This document shows positions 1 to 7,132 of a DNA stretch of 17,862 nucleotides, one piece after another. Positions within the stretch are counted from its first letter, which is position 1. Every line of letters begins with the position of its first letter. The translations under genes were made by a program, and so were the position numbers. The notes beneath the pieces are model-generated. The model searched no databases, had not been told where the DNA came from, and saw nothing but the letters and a program-made list of their open reading frames with translations. The stretch covers positions 1 to 17,862 of the forward strand of contig JAUWLK010000021.1 of assembly GCA_030613745.1 (NCBI GenBank), given 5' to 3'. The stretch comes from Flavobacteriaceae bacterium (GTDB lineage Bacteria; Bacteroidota; Bacteroidia; Flavobacteriales; Flavobacteriaceae).

Positions 1-574
1 CCTTTATTGTTACAGTTCCAACTTTGTCTAATTCATCTACATCAATTTCTAAATATATTGTATCGCCGTCAAGCTTTGTTACAAAAACATCAACATTGCT
101 AAAGAGTTTAGAACTCCATAATTTTTTGATTGCACCAGATAATTTATCACCGGGTATTTTTAAATTTTGACCTGTATTTAAGCCTGAAAAAATTAATATA
201 GATTGTTCAGAAATTGTTTGATTTCCTTTAATAGATACACCACCTAACATATATTTTTTATTTTTCACTAAATCAATTGGTTCAATAGTTTTAGATATAG
301 TATCTGATGCCTGTTTTATAGGTAAAATTGTATCTATTGTTTTTTCGTTACTTGGAGTAGAAATCATATCTCGATTAACGGGAAAAATAGTGTCTCGAGC
401 TACATTGGTTGGAGGAATAGTATTGGATACCTTTTTTACAGGAGAAATAGTATCTTTAGCTTTATCGTTCTTTACATCAACTTCTTGTGCATTTACAGTA
501 ATTATTGTTAAAATAAAAAATAAAGGTAAAATACTGATATTAAATTTATTTATTACTGTTTTCAATTTGTTCAC
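1..574 (-). CDS. bamA: BamA outer-membrane assembly factor, N-terminal part (3' end outside window)
   Basis: BamA is the essential outer-membrane barrel that folds and inserts other beta-barrel proteins; its periplasmic POTRA domains receive the clients. About 190 N-terminal residues are visible: a signal peptide with hydrophobic core SILPLFFILTIITV and likely cleavage before QEVDV, then a Thr/Pro-rich spacer of 10-residue repeats (about residues 34-93), then a first POTRA domain starting near YMLGGVSIKGN and running through KIPGDKLSGAIKKLW, FSNVDVFVTK and YLEIDVDE, which I recognise from flavobacterial BamA. The frame has no ATG. I place the start at GTG 572-574, preceded by GGAAAAACAA; TTG 563-565 is the alternative. 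Either way it overlaps the end of uppS by 20-29 bases, so the two are probably translationally coupled. The barrel lies outside the window, so the family call rests on POTRA similarity plus the uppS–bamA order. Confidence 0.88.
   Translation of the reverse strand, partial: MNKLKTVINKFNISILPLFFILTIITVNAQEVDVKNDKAKDTISPVKKVSNTIPPTNVARDTIFPVNRDMISTPSNEKTIDTILPIKQASDTISKTIEPIDLVKNKKYMLGGVSIKGNQTISEQSILIFSGLNTGQNLKIPGDKLSGAIKKLWSSKLFSNVDVFVTKLDGDTIYLEIDVDELDKVGTVTIK
296..475 (-). repeat. 30-bp tandem repeat encoding 10-residue DTI units in BamA
   Basis: Six consecutive units of exactly 30 bp encode a decapeptide of the pattern x-P-V/I-K/N-x-x-x-D-T-I. On the plus strand the DTI codons appear as AATAGTATC or close variants at 446-454, 416-424, 386-394, 326-334 and 296-304, in perfect 30-bp phase. 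The unit between 386 and 334 is degenerate (IST in place of DTI). The tract lies between the signal peptide and the first POTRA domain, so it would form a flexible periplasmic spacer. Confidence 0.85.
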
Positions 575-1298
575 TTGTTTTTCCAAATCGTCTTTCTCTA
601 CTTTGATAATTTAAAATTGCTTCGTAAAAATTTTCCTTTTTAAAATCAGGCCATAATATATCTGTAAAATGCAATTCGGCGTAGGCTATTTGCCATAATA
701 AGAAATTGCTAATACGTTTTTCACCACTTGTTCTAATCAAAAAATCAACGACGGGCAAAGTAAATGTATATAAATGACTATTTATAATATTTTCATCAAT
801 TTCTTCAATTTTAAGTTCATTATTAACAATTTTTTTAGAAATATTCTTAACAGCATTTACAATTTCTTCTCTTGAACCGTAATTTAATGCTAAAGTGAGT
901 ATAAGTTTGTTGTTATTTTTTGTTTTTTCAATAACTTCTTTGAGTTCTTTTTTTGCCTTTTGAGGAAGTTTTTCAATATTGCCAATAGTTTGAAGTTTTA
1001 CATTATTTTCCTGAAAAAGTTTAAGCTCTTTTTTTAGTGAGCTAACCAAAATACCCATTAAAATATCTACTTCAACTTTAGGTCTTTTCCAATTTTCGGT
1101 TGAAAATGTGTATAAAGTAAGTGCTTGGATACCTAATTCAGTTGCAGCTTCAACGGTTTCTCTTACAGCATTCACGCCTTTTTTATGTCCAAATACACGA
1201 GTCAAACCACGTTTTTTAGCCCAACGTCCGTTACCATCCATTATTATGGCTACGTGTTTGGGTAAAAAGTCAGTATTTATTTTTGATTTTAAACTCAT
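546..1298 (-). CDS. uppS: Isoprenyl (undecaprenyl) diphosphate synthase
   Basis: This cis-prenyltransferase adds isopentenyl units in Z configuration to farnesyl diphosphate to give the C55 lipid carrier used for peptidoglycan and surface glycans. The 250 residues match the family's usual length. Signature motifs are present in order: HVAIIMDGNGRWAKKRG (residues 15-31, with catalytic Asp21 and the Arg25/Arg34/His38 region that binds diphosphate), FSTENWKRP (65-73), RTSGEKRISNFLLWQ (189-203) and FTDILWPDF (211-219), which closes the active site. The ATG at 1296-1298 lies 7 bases after the stop of the DUF6089 gene, and bamA starts inside its 3' end, so the three are one operon. The uppS–bamA linkage puts lipid-carrier synthesis next to outer-membrane assembly. 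No unusual active-site change is visible. Confidence 0.97.
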   Translation of the reverse strand: MSLKSKINTDFLPKHVAIIMDGNGRWAKKRGLTRVFGHKKGVNAVRETVEAATELGIQALTLYTFSTENWKRPKVEVDILMGILVSSLKKELKLFQENNVKLQTIGNIEKLPQKAKKELKEVIEKTKNNNKLILTLALNYGSREEIVNAVKNISKKIVNNELKIEEIDENIINSHLYTFTLPVVDFLIRTSGEKRISNFLLWQIAYAELHFTDILWPDFKKENFYEAILNYQSRERRFGKTSEQIENSNK

Positions 1299-1305
1299 AT
1301 TTTAT

Positions 1306-1989
1306 TTAAAACTTACCGGTGTAGCATCCTTCTCTACCGAAACCATATACTATGGTTATTCCTGTAAAGACATACCAATCATTGTTATTAGGGTTTATTT
1401 GAATATTACCATTTATATCAACAGGATTACCATCAATTACATTATTATAGGAAGGGTAACCATCAATATTATCTTTAAACGTATATCTAAATGAAGTTTC
1501 AAAAGCTATACCAATATTATATGCTAATTTGGTTTTATACCCTATACCAAAAGGTACTGTGAAGTTAAATATTCTACCATCATTTACAGTGGCATAATTT
1601 GCAACTGCAGCTTCAACTATAATATAAGGAGTACTAGTGTGCCCAATTTTTGATAAACTATATTTAAAAAAATGATACTCAATTCCGGCAGCTAATTCAT
1701 GTAAAGTATTATCAAAATTTAAACCTCGATATTTTCTAAAGGAATTGTTAGATTTATTATCGTCACCAGAAATTTTTGCATAGGTATATGTAGCTCTAAA
1801 TGAAAAATGGGGGTTCATATTCCATTTATAAATTCCACCTACAGCATAATTGTTAGGGAAAACATAGTTAGTTCTTCCTATGTCACCAATGTAATTACTG
1901 CCACCTAAAAACACGCCTATCTCGTTTATTTGAGCAAAAGTTATGCTTGAATATATAAGAAATATGAATACTATTATAATTTTTTTCAT
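1306..1989 (-). CDS. DUF6089-type outer-membrane beta-barrel protein
   Basis: This secreted protein of about 227 residues is of unknown specific function. The start used is the ATG at 1987-1989, giving MKKIIIVFIFLIYSSITFAQ, a clean signal peptide with likely cleavage before the Gln. The frame stays open further upstream, but a TAnnTTTG promoter element lies between that upstream start and this one, so the longer start would not be transcribed from it. The mature part has NEIGVFLGGSNYIGDIG near its start, YKWNMNPHFSFRATYTY, alternating polar/aromatic strands and a final segment ending in VYGFGR, as expected for a small eight-strand-type outer-membrane barrel. I recognise it as the DUF6089 family that sits beside uppS/bamA in flavobacteria. 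Its position suggests an envelope role, but no activity can be read from the sequence. Confidence 0.8.
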   Translation of the reverse strand: MKKIIIVFIFLIYSSITFAQINEIGVFLGGSNYIGDIGRTNYVFPNNYAVGGIYKWNMNPHFSFRATYTYAKISGDDNKSNNSFRKYRGLNFDNTLHELAAGIEYHFFKYSLSKIGHTSTPYIIVEAAVANYATVNDGRIFNFTVPFGIGYKTKLAYNIGIAFETSFRYTFKDNIDGYPSYNNVIDGNPVDINGNIQINPNNNDWYVFTGITIVYGFGREGCYTGKF

Positions 1990-2006
1990 TGTAAAAAAAC
2001 AGTTTG

Positions 2007-2014
2007 CAAATATA
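2007..2014 (-). promoter_or_regulatory. -7 promoter element TATATTTG for the DUF6089–uppS–bamA operon
   Basis: The minus strand reads TATATTTG, an exact match to the TAnnTTTG element used by the primary sigma factor of Bacteroidota. No good TTG (-33) element lies 17-23 bases upstream. Transcription would begin about 11 bases before the ATG at 1989. This gives the three envelope genes their own promoter, 112 bases after the nadK stop. Confidence 0.5.
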
Positions 2015-2101
2015 AAAAAATAGATTTGCATTTAAATGAATTGAAAGGTCTTTTTTGATAAACAGATATTTAAGTATAAAATTGTATAGAATTAAGTAAA
2101 T

Positions 2102-2983
2102 TTAATTGCGTTTGTCTTTTCCCCAAAGTAATTTTTCTCTAAGCGTTTTTATAAAAGACTGATTATTTAATTGTACAGTTTTTATTGTAAAATTACATTT
2201 TTCAATATAAATTTCATCATCGTTTGAAACTGTTGTTTGTCTTGAATCTAACGAAAGTAAAGCTTCATTTTCCCGACTATTTATTTTTAATTTAATTTTG
2301 GTATCATCTGGTATTACCAAAGGGCGAGTACTTAAATTATGAGGCGCGATAGGTGTAAGAACAATATTTTTTGAAGAAGGTGAAATTACAGGGCCATTAC
2401 AACTTAATGAGTAACCAGTTGATCCGGTGGGTGTAGCAACAATTAAACCATCTGCCCAATAAGTGTTTAAGTATTCATCATCTAAAATTGTTTTTACAGA
2501 AATCATAGAAGTTGTATTTTTTCTACTTACAGAAATCTCATTTAATGCAAAGTTTAATTCATTGAGATCATCATTTTTAGTACTTGTAGTTACACATATT
2601 AAAGTTCTTTCATTAAGAGTATATTGCTTTTTTAAAATTAAATTTACATTTCTAGTTAATTTTTCTTTTTGAATAGTAGCTAAAAAACCTAATCTACCAG
2701 TATTTATTCCAATAATTGGGATATTTAAATCACGAACAAAAGCAACCGAACGCAAAAAAGTACCATCACCACCAACACTAAAAAATAAATCAAAAGAGGA
2801 GTCCAAGTCGTGATAATTTGCAAAAGTTTTATATTTTATTTTTGGATTGGCAACTACGCAAGAATTATATAAATTTTCTTCAAAAACAACTGTTATACTT
2901 TTTTGAGTTAAAATATTAACTAAAATACTAATATACTTTTTTGTAATATCATTGTTTGACTGTCCGTAAACTCCAACTTTCAT
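2102..2983 (-). CDS. nadK: NAD kinase
   Basis: NAD kinase phosphorylates the 2'-OH of NAD+ with ATP (or polyphosphate) to form NADP+, supplying reductive biosynthesis in the cytoplasm. The 293-residue length is typical. Visible motifs are GGDGTFLR (71-78, catalytic Asp73), GINTGRLGFLA (92-102), the NE pair at 148-149, and the NAD-binding/conserved block WADGLIVATPTGSTGYSLS (176-194) followed by GPVISP and TPIAPHNLSTRPLVIP. The ATG lies 9 bases after the stop of the CBS-domain gene, so the two are co-transcribed. With nadE in the same window, two steps of NAD(P) metabolism are close together although not in one operon. Confidence 0.97.
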   Translation of the reverse strand: MKVGVYGQSNNDITKKYISILVNILTQKSITVVFEENLYNSCVVANPKIKYKTFANYHDLDSSFDLFFSVGGDGTFLRSVAFVRDLNIPIIGINTGRLGFLATIQKEKLTRNVNLILKKQYTLNERTLICVTTSTKNDDLNELNFALNEISVSRKNTTSMISVKTILDDEYLNTYWADGLIVATPTGSTGYSLSCNGPVISPSSKNIVLTPIAPHNLSTRPLVIPDDTKIKLKINSRENEALLSLDSRQTTVSNDDEIYIEKCNFTIKTVQLNNQSFIKTLREKLLWGKDKRN

Positions 2984-2992
2984 ATTAAAACC

Positions 2993-3652
2993 TTAAATGT
3001 TTAAGTATTTTTGTAAATAGTTTGATCGATCATGTAACTTTTCAAGATAATCATCTTTTTCAAATTCATTTAATATATGGTAGTTATATCGTCTAAACAA
3101 ATGCAAAGTATTATTGATATCATGAAGACTTAACTTTAATGTAATATGAGCCATATCATTTTCAATTTTTGAAACAAAAGCACCTAATAAATTTGCATTA
3201 TTTGATTCAACTATTTGAGTAATTTCACTAAATGAATAATCATTTACACCTTTTGCAACAACTAAAACAACACCTTCTTCATGTAAAAAAGGAGTACATT
3301 TAAATATGTTCAGAAAATCATCTAATTCATAATATCCCAAGTATTTTTTATTAGAATCAATAACAGGCATTAAATTGGTTTTATGAGTAGCAAAGAATTG
3401 TAAAACTTCAAACCAATTCATAGTATTGCTAACATAAAAAGGTTTTAGTTGGTTCTGTATTGTATATAATTCTTTATCTTCAAAATCTATAAACTCAATA
3501 TCTTGCTTTGCAATTGTTCCACAGAATACATTTTGGTTGACTATGGGTAGATGAGAAAATGACAATTGCTTAAATGATTTTTTTATTTTATCAATTTTAG
3601 CATTTAAACTAAATGGTTTAACATCATTAGATATGTAATCAATTGTTTGCAT
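2993..3652 (-). CDS. CBS-domain protein, probable regulatory/sensor protein
   Basis: This soluble protein has 219 residues. The first part, about 1-120, looks like a CBS pair: SFSHLPIVNQNVFCGTIAKQDI in the first half and HKTNLMPVIDSNKKYLGYYELDD in the second have the typical sheet–helix pattern with a hydrophobic-P-V-V/I-D core. CBS pairs usually bind adenine nucleotides such as AMP, ATP, SAM or NAD. The second part, about 125-205, contains VVLVVAKGVNDYSFSEITQI and ends in a predicted alpha/beta segment resembling an ACT-like fold; that assignment is tentative. No catalytic domain, DNA-binding domain or membrane segment is visible. It is the first gene before nadK and is divergent from pdxJ, a position I recall as conserved in flavobacteria. 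Binding of an adenylate that reports NAD kinase status is a reasonable but unproven idea. Confidence 0.75.
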   Translation of the reverse strand: MQTIDYISNDVKPFSLNAKIDKIKKSFKQLSFSHLPIVNQNVFCGTIAKQDIEFIDFEDKELYTIQNQLKPFYVSNTMNWFEVLQFFATHKTNLMPVIDSNKKYLGYYELDDFLNIFKCTPFLHEEGVVLVVAKGVNDYSFSEITQIVESNNANLLGAFVSKIENDMAHITLKLSLHDINNTLHLFRRYNYHILNEFEKDDYLEKLHDRSNYLQKYLNI

Positions 3653-3673
3653 AAAACTATTTACGACTAAAAA

Positions 3674-3690
3674 ACAATTTTTTAAATTGT
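3674..3690. promoter_or_regulatory. Inverted repeat in the cbs/pdxJ divergent region
   Basis: A perfect 7-bp inverted repeat (ACAATTT, 3-base spacer, AAATTGT) sits between the divergent CBS-protein gene and pdxJ, just upstream of the likely pdxJ -33 element. Its place fits an operator shared by both transcription units, but AT-rich palindromes are common by chance in such DNA. Confidence 0.25.
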
Positions 3691-3693
3691 AAT

Positions 3694-3722
3694 TTTGTCA
3701 ATTGATATTTAATTTACTTTTG
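3694..3722 (+). promoter_or_regulatory. Bacteroidota-type promoter for pdxJ
   Basis: TTTG at 3694-3697, a 17-base spacer, then TACTTTTG at 3715-3722. Both elements match the TTTG / TAnnTTTG pattern exactly with an allowed spacing. The ATG of pdxJ follows 45 bases after the -7 element. This would drive pdxJ, the hydrolase gene and possibly the small membrane protein gene. Confidence 0.6.
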
Positions 3723-3766
3723 TAAAGATAAATATCTTTTTTATAAAAAACATAAATTAATTATTA

Positions 3767-4480
3767 ATGACAAAACTTAGTGTAAATATTAATAAAATAG
3801 CAACTTTAAGAAATGCACGTGGAGGTGATATACCAAATATAGTGCAATCGGCTATTGATATTCAAGAGTATGGAGCTCAAGGAATTACTATTCACCCAAG
3901 ACCAGATGAACGCCATATAAAATATCAAGATGCTTATGATTTAAAGCCAATTGTAACAACCGAATTTAATATTGAAGGAAATCCAATTCAAAAATTCATT
4001 GATTTAGTAATAGATATACAACCTGCACAAGTTACATTGGTGCCAGATGCAATTGACGCAATTACCTCAAATGCCGGTTGGGATACTGTTAATAACCAAA
4101 GCTTTTTGAAAGAAGTAGTGTCAGAATTCCAACGCAATAATATTAGAACTTCTATTTTTATGGATACAGATTTATCATTAATTGAAGCTGCAGCAAAAAC
4201 AGGAACTGATAGAATTGAATTATATACCGAAGCCTATGCTGTAGCTTATGCAAAAGGGAACAAAGAAGGTATAAATCCATACGTGGAAGCTGCAAAATAT
4301 GCTAGTATTTTAGGCTTGGGATTAAATGCAGGTCATGATTTGAGTTTGGATAATTTACAGTTTTTTGTAAAAGAAATTCCTTCAATTTTAGAAGTTTCCA
4401 TTGGACATGCATTAATTTCAGAAGCTTTGTATTTTGGATTAGAAAATGTAGTAAATATGTATTTACAAAAATTAAAATAA
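3767..4480 (+). CDS. pdxJ: Pyridoxine 5'-phosphate synthase
   Basis: PdxJ condenses 1-deoxyxylulose 5-phosphate with 3-amino-2-oxopropyl phosphate to form pyridoxine 5'-phosphate, the ring-closing step of DXP-dependent vitamin B6 synthesis. The 237 residues form a single TIM barrel of normal length. Motifs seen are VNINKIATLRNARGG (6-20), IHPRPDERHI (42-51, with the catalytic-region His43), TTEFNIEGNP (64-73), NAGHDL (187-192) and SIGHALISEAL (211-221). The start of the barrel reads VNINK where the enterobacterial enzyme has VNIDH, which I believe is usual in Bacteroidota. The last base of its TAA is the first base of the next gene's ATG, implying translational coupling to the hydrolase. Confidence 0.97.
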   Translation: MTKLSVNINKIATLRNARGGDIPNIVQSAIDIQEYGAQGITIHPRPDERHIKYQDAYDLKPIVTTEFNIEGNPIQKFIDLVIDIQPAQVTLVPDAIDAITSNAGWDTVNNQSFLKEVVSEFQRNNIRTSIFMDTDLSLIEAAAKTGTDRIELYTEAYAVAYAKGNKEGINPYVEAAKYASILGLGLNAGHDLSLDNLQFFVKEIPSILEVSIGHALISEALYFGLENVVNMYLQKLK

Positions 4481-5247
4481 TGTCAATATTACATTCCTTA
4501 ATTTTAGGAAAAGGAGAACCTTTACTGATATTACATGGTTTTTTTGGTATGGGAGATAATTGGAAAACTCTTGCTAATAAATTTGCAGAGAATTACCAAG
4601 TTCATGTAATTGATCAAAGAAATCATGGTAGAAGTTTTCATTCTGAAGATTTCACCTTTGACTTATTGGTAGAAGATATTATTGATTATTTAGAGTATCA
4701 TGATTTGGTTACAGTAAATTTTTTAGGGCACTCAATGGGAGGTAAAGTTGCAATGTTATTTGCAATAACATATCCTCATTTAGTTCATAAATTAATTGTT
4801 GCTGATATTGCACCAAGATATTATCCTCCTCACCATCAGTTTATTTTAGAGGCTTTGCATGCTGTTGATTTTTCAAAAGTTAAATCGAGAGATGAAGTTG
4901 ATGATATTTTTAAAAAATATATTTCTGAATTTAGAATTAGACAATTTTTATTAAAAAATGTTTATCGAAAAACTAAAGAACAACTTGCTTACCGCTTTAA
5001 TCTGAAAAGTTTAAGTATCAATGTTGAAGAAGTAGGGGATGGCTTACCACCATTTTCTCAATTTGAAGGAGAAACATTATTTTTAAAAGGAGAAAATTCC
5101 GGATATATTTCTCATGATGATGAGGTATTAATCAAAACTCATTTCCCAAATAGCAGAATTGTAATTATAACAAATGCAGGGCATTGGCTACATGCTGAAA
5201 ATGCTTCTGATTTTTATCAAAATATTTTTGACTTTTTGAAAATATGA
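4480..5247 (+). CDS. Alpha/beta-fold hydrolase (YbfF-like esterase)
   Basis: This soluble serine hydrolase of 255 residues has the standard features in order: an HGFFGMGDNW oxyanion-hole loop (19-28), the DQRNHGRS strand–loop (45-52) characteristic of the YbfF/ABHD11-like group, the nucleophile elbow GHSMGG with Ser85, Asp109 in VADIAP as candidate acid, and a terminal NAGHWLHAE with catalytic His235. In that family the substrates are short-chain acyl esters or acyl-CoA-like thioesters; none can be assigned here. It shares a TAATG stop/start with pdxJ and precedes a small membrane protein by 35 bases. The pdxJ–hydrolase coupling hints at co-regulation but not at a B6 function. Confidence 0.9.
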   Translation: MSILHSLILGKGEPLLILHGFFGMGDNWKTLANKFAENYQVHVIDQRNHGRSFHSEDFTFDLLVEDIIDYLEYHDLVTVNFLGHSMGGKVAMLFAITYPHLVHKLIVADIAPRYYPPHHQFILEALHAVDFSKVKSRDEVDDIFKKYISEFRIRQFLLKNVYRKTKEQLAYRFNLKSLSINVEEVGDGLPPFSQFEGETLFLKGENSGYISHDDEVLIKTHFPNSRIVIITNAGHWLHAENASDFYQNIFDFLKI

Positions 5248-5282
5248 TTATATTGTCATATTGAAATTTTAAATCTAACCTT

Positions 5283-5624
5283 ATGAATTTTATTTTAAGA
5301 ATGCTTCTATCAGCTGCAGCAGTTTTATTAATTGCCAATTTTTTAACAGGTGTTCATGTTGAAGACTATACCGTTGCAATTATAGTTGCTTTAGTGCTTG
5401 GTTTTTTATTTGCTTTTTTAAAACCTTTTTTAGTTGTTTTAACTTTGCCAATTACAATTGTTACTTTGGGATTTTTTTTATTGGTGATAAATACAATTAT
5501 AATATTATTAGCAAATAAATTAGTTACTGGTTTTAGTGTTGACGGATTTTGGTGGGCTATGATATTTAGTATTTTATTATCAATTGTTGAATCTTTTTTG
5601 CATTCTTTGATCAAAGAAAAATAA
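5283..5624 (+). CDS. Small four-helix membrane protein (phage_holin_4_2/YvlD family)
   Basis: The 113 residues are almost wholly hydrophobic, with about four membrane segments (roughly 4-22, 30-47, 50-78 and 86-107). Family hallmarks are a LGFLFAFLKPFL turn between helices 2 and 3 and TGFSVDGFWWAMIFSILLSIV before helix 4. It belongs to the widespread YvlD-like family named after mycobacteriophage holins. The name is misleading: no lysin, phage structural gene or integrase is nearby, and members occur in ordinary chromosomes, sometimes linked to envelope-stress genes. It is probably the last gene of the pdxJ unit, since the intervening gap of 35 bases has no terminator. Its function is unknown. 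Confidence 0.85.
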   Translation: MNFILRMLLSAAAVLLIANFLTGVHVEDYTVAIIVALVLGFLFAFLKPFLVVLTLPITIVTLGFFLLVINTIIILLANKLVTGFSVDGFWWAMIFSILLSIVESFLHSLIKEK

Positions 5625-5696
5625 ACTATTTAGCTCTTTGGCGCTCAGAGGATATCAAATTAAACCTTTTTTAACAGTACATTAACTTGATTTATA

Positions 5697-5727
5697 AATG
5701 ATTTGGTACAATCATTGTTGTTTTTTT
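5697..5727 (+). terminator. Hairpin with T-run between the holin-like gene and tig
   Basis: AATGATT (5697-5703) and AATCATT (5710-5716) form a perfect 7-bp inverted repeat around a 6-base loop, and GTTGTTTTTTT follows. It could weakly terminate the pdxJ unit. It also abuts the TTG (-33) element of the tig promoter, so an operator role is possible. The AT-rich stem would be weak. Confidence 0.35.
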
Positions 5728-5747
5728 GTATAAAATGACTAATTTTG
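5718..5747 (+). promoter_or_regulatory. Bacteroidota-type promoter for tig
   Basis: TTG at 5718-5720, a 19-base spacer, and TAATTTTG at 5740-5747 match the -33/-7 consensus. The tig ATG is 36 bases downstream of the -7 element. Confidence 0.6.
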
Positions 5748-5782
5748 CACCCTTAATTTTCTAAAGTTAAATTTTACAGATA

Positions 5783-7105
5783 ATGAATATTACCAAAGAA
5801 AACATTGATGCACTTAATTCAATTGTAAAAATTGATATTACAGCTGAAGACTATCAAAATAAAGTTGAAAAAGAGTTAAATGATTACCGTAAAAAAGCAA
5901 ATATTCCAGGGTTTAGAAAAGGACATGTACCTATGAGTTTGGTTAAAAAACAATATGGTAAATCTATAATGATTGATGAGGTAAATAAACTTTTACAAGA
6001 AGCATTAAATAATTTTTTGATAGAAGAGAAATTAGATGTATTGGGAAACCCTTTGCCAAAAGCTAAAGAAAATTTTTCATGGGATACTGATACTTTTACT
6101 TTTGAATTTGAATTAGGGCTTGCACCTGAATTTGATGTAAATTTAAAACCTAAAAAAGCAATTACTGCTTATAAAATTATTGCTGACGATAAAATGATTG
6201 ATGAGCAAATAGTTAATATTAGAGAGCAATATGGCAAATTAATTACTCAAGAAGCTATTGTTGAAAATTCTAATATTACCGGTTCGTTTGTAAACGAAGA
6301 AAAAGAAATAAATAAAAAATCAACATTCAAGTTAGAAAAAGTTAAAGGAAAGCCAAATCACAAGAAATTTATTGGTAAAAAAGTAGGAGATACTATTGAA
6401 TTAAAATCTAAAAATTTGTTTACAGATGATCATATGTTGATGAATATTTTAGGAATTTCACATGATGATGCACACGATTTTAATGAAATTTTAAAATTTA
6501 CTATTGAAGAAATTACTGAAACTGAATTAGCAGAAGTAAATAAAGAGTTATTTGATAAAATATTTGGTATAGACTTAATTAAAGATGAGACTGAGTTTAG
6601 AGCAAGATTAAAAGAAGATGCCGAAAAACAATTTGCATCCCAAGCTGATCAGCAATTGTTAAATGCTGTTACAGAAAGCTTAATTGAGAATACAAAATTT
6701 GATTTACCTGCTGAATTCTTGCAAAAGTGGTTAGCAGTTTCAGGAGATAAACCAATGACACCAGATCAAGCGATTGAAGAATATAATCGTTCTGAGAAGG
6801 GTTTGAGATATCAGTTAATTGAAGGTAAAATAAGTAAAGATCATGATATTAAAGTTTCATATGATGATTTAAAAACGTTCTCAAAAGGGTTTATTAAGAC
6901 ACAAATGGCTCAGTATGGAAATTCAAATCCTGAAGAAAAAGAATTGGAAGAAATTGCAAACCGTGTTTTATCAAATGAAGAAGAAGCAAAGCGTTTATCA
7001 GATCAACTGATGAATGAAAAATTATTGACATTCTTTAAAGAAAATATTAAGTTAAAAACTAAAGAAGTTACATACGAAGGATTTATTAAAGAAGTTTATA
7101 AATAA
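5783..7105 (+). CDS. tig: Trigger factor, ribosome-associated chaperone
   Basis: Trigger factor docks on the ribosome exit tunnel and shields nascent chains. The 440 residues match the usual size. The N-terminal ribosome-binding domain (1-110) carries the signature IPGFRKGHVP (41-50), where the classic form is GFRxGKxP. The C-terminal helical arms occupy about 265-440. The middle region (about 150-245), where the FKBP-type prolyl isomerase domain lies in proteobacteria, keeps little of that fold's signature: the VDGE and GFE-type motifs are absent, replaced by a Lys/Glu-rich segment around FVNEEKEINKKSTFKLEKVK. Isomerase activity is therefore doubtful, while the chaperone function should be intact. 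It has its own promoter and terminator, yet sits immediately before clpP and clpX, the arrangement also seen in proteobacteria. Confidence 0.95.
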   Translation: MNITKENIDALNSIVKIDITAEDYQNKVEKELNDYRKKANIPGFRKGHVPMSLVKKQYGKSIMIDEVNKLLQEALNNFLIEEKLDVLGNPLPKAKENFSWDTDTFTFEFELGLAPEFDVNLKPKKAITAYKIIADDKMIDEQIVNIREQYGKLITQEAIVENSNITGSFVNEEKEINKKSTFKLEKVKGKPNHKKFIGKKVGDTIELKSKNLFTDDHMLMNILGISHDDAHDFNEILKFTIEEITETELAEVNKELFDKIFGIDLIKDETEFRARLKEDAEKQFASQADQQLLNAVTESLIENTKFDLPAEFLQKWLAVSGDKPMTPDQAIEEYNRSEKGLRYQLIEGKISKDHDIKVSYDDLKTFSKGFIKTQMAQYGNSNPEEKELEEIANRVLSNEEEAKRLSDQLMNEKLLTFFKENIKLKTKEVTYEGFIKEVYK

Positions 7106-7132
7106 TTTATAATCAATTTTTTAATTAAAAAT

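Noticed and set aside
296..475. CRISPR-like or intergenic repeat array, from the regular 30-bp spacing
   Set aside because: The units are contiguous, degenerate at third positions and in frame within bamA; they are a protein repeat without spacers.
390..614. Plus-strand frame of about 74 codons over the bamA/uppS junction
   Set aside because: It lies antisense to clear BamA and UppS coding sequence and its product is low-complexity; a shadow frame.
1108..1494. Plus-strand frame of about 128 codons across uppS and the DUF6089 gene
   Set aside because: It spans two recognised minus-strand genes and resembles no family; a shadow frame.
1990..2031. Upstream extension of the DUF6089 protein
   Set aside because: It would place 14 hydrophobic residues before a perfectly good signal peptide, and the codons overlap the promoter -7 element.
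5283..5624. Prophage or lysis module suggested by a holin-like protein
   Set aside because: No lysin, integrase, capsid or tail gene is nearby, and this family is common as an ordinary chromosomal membrane protein.
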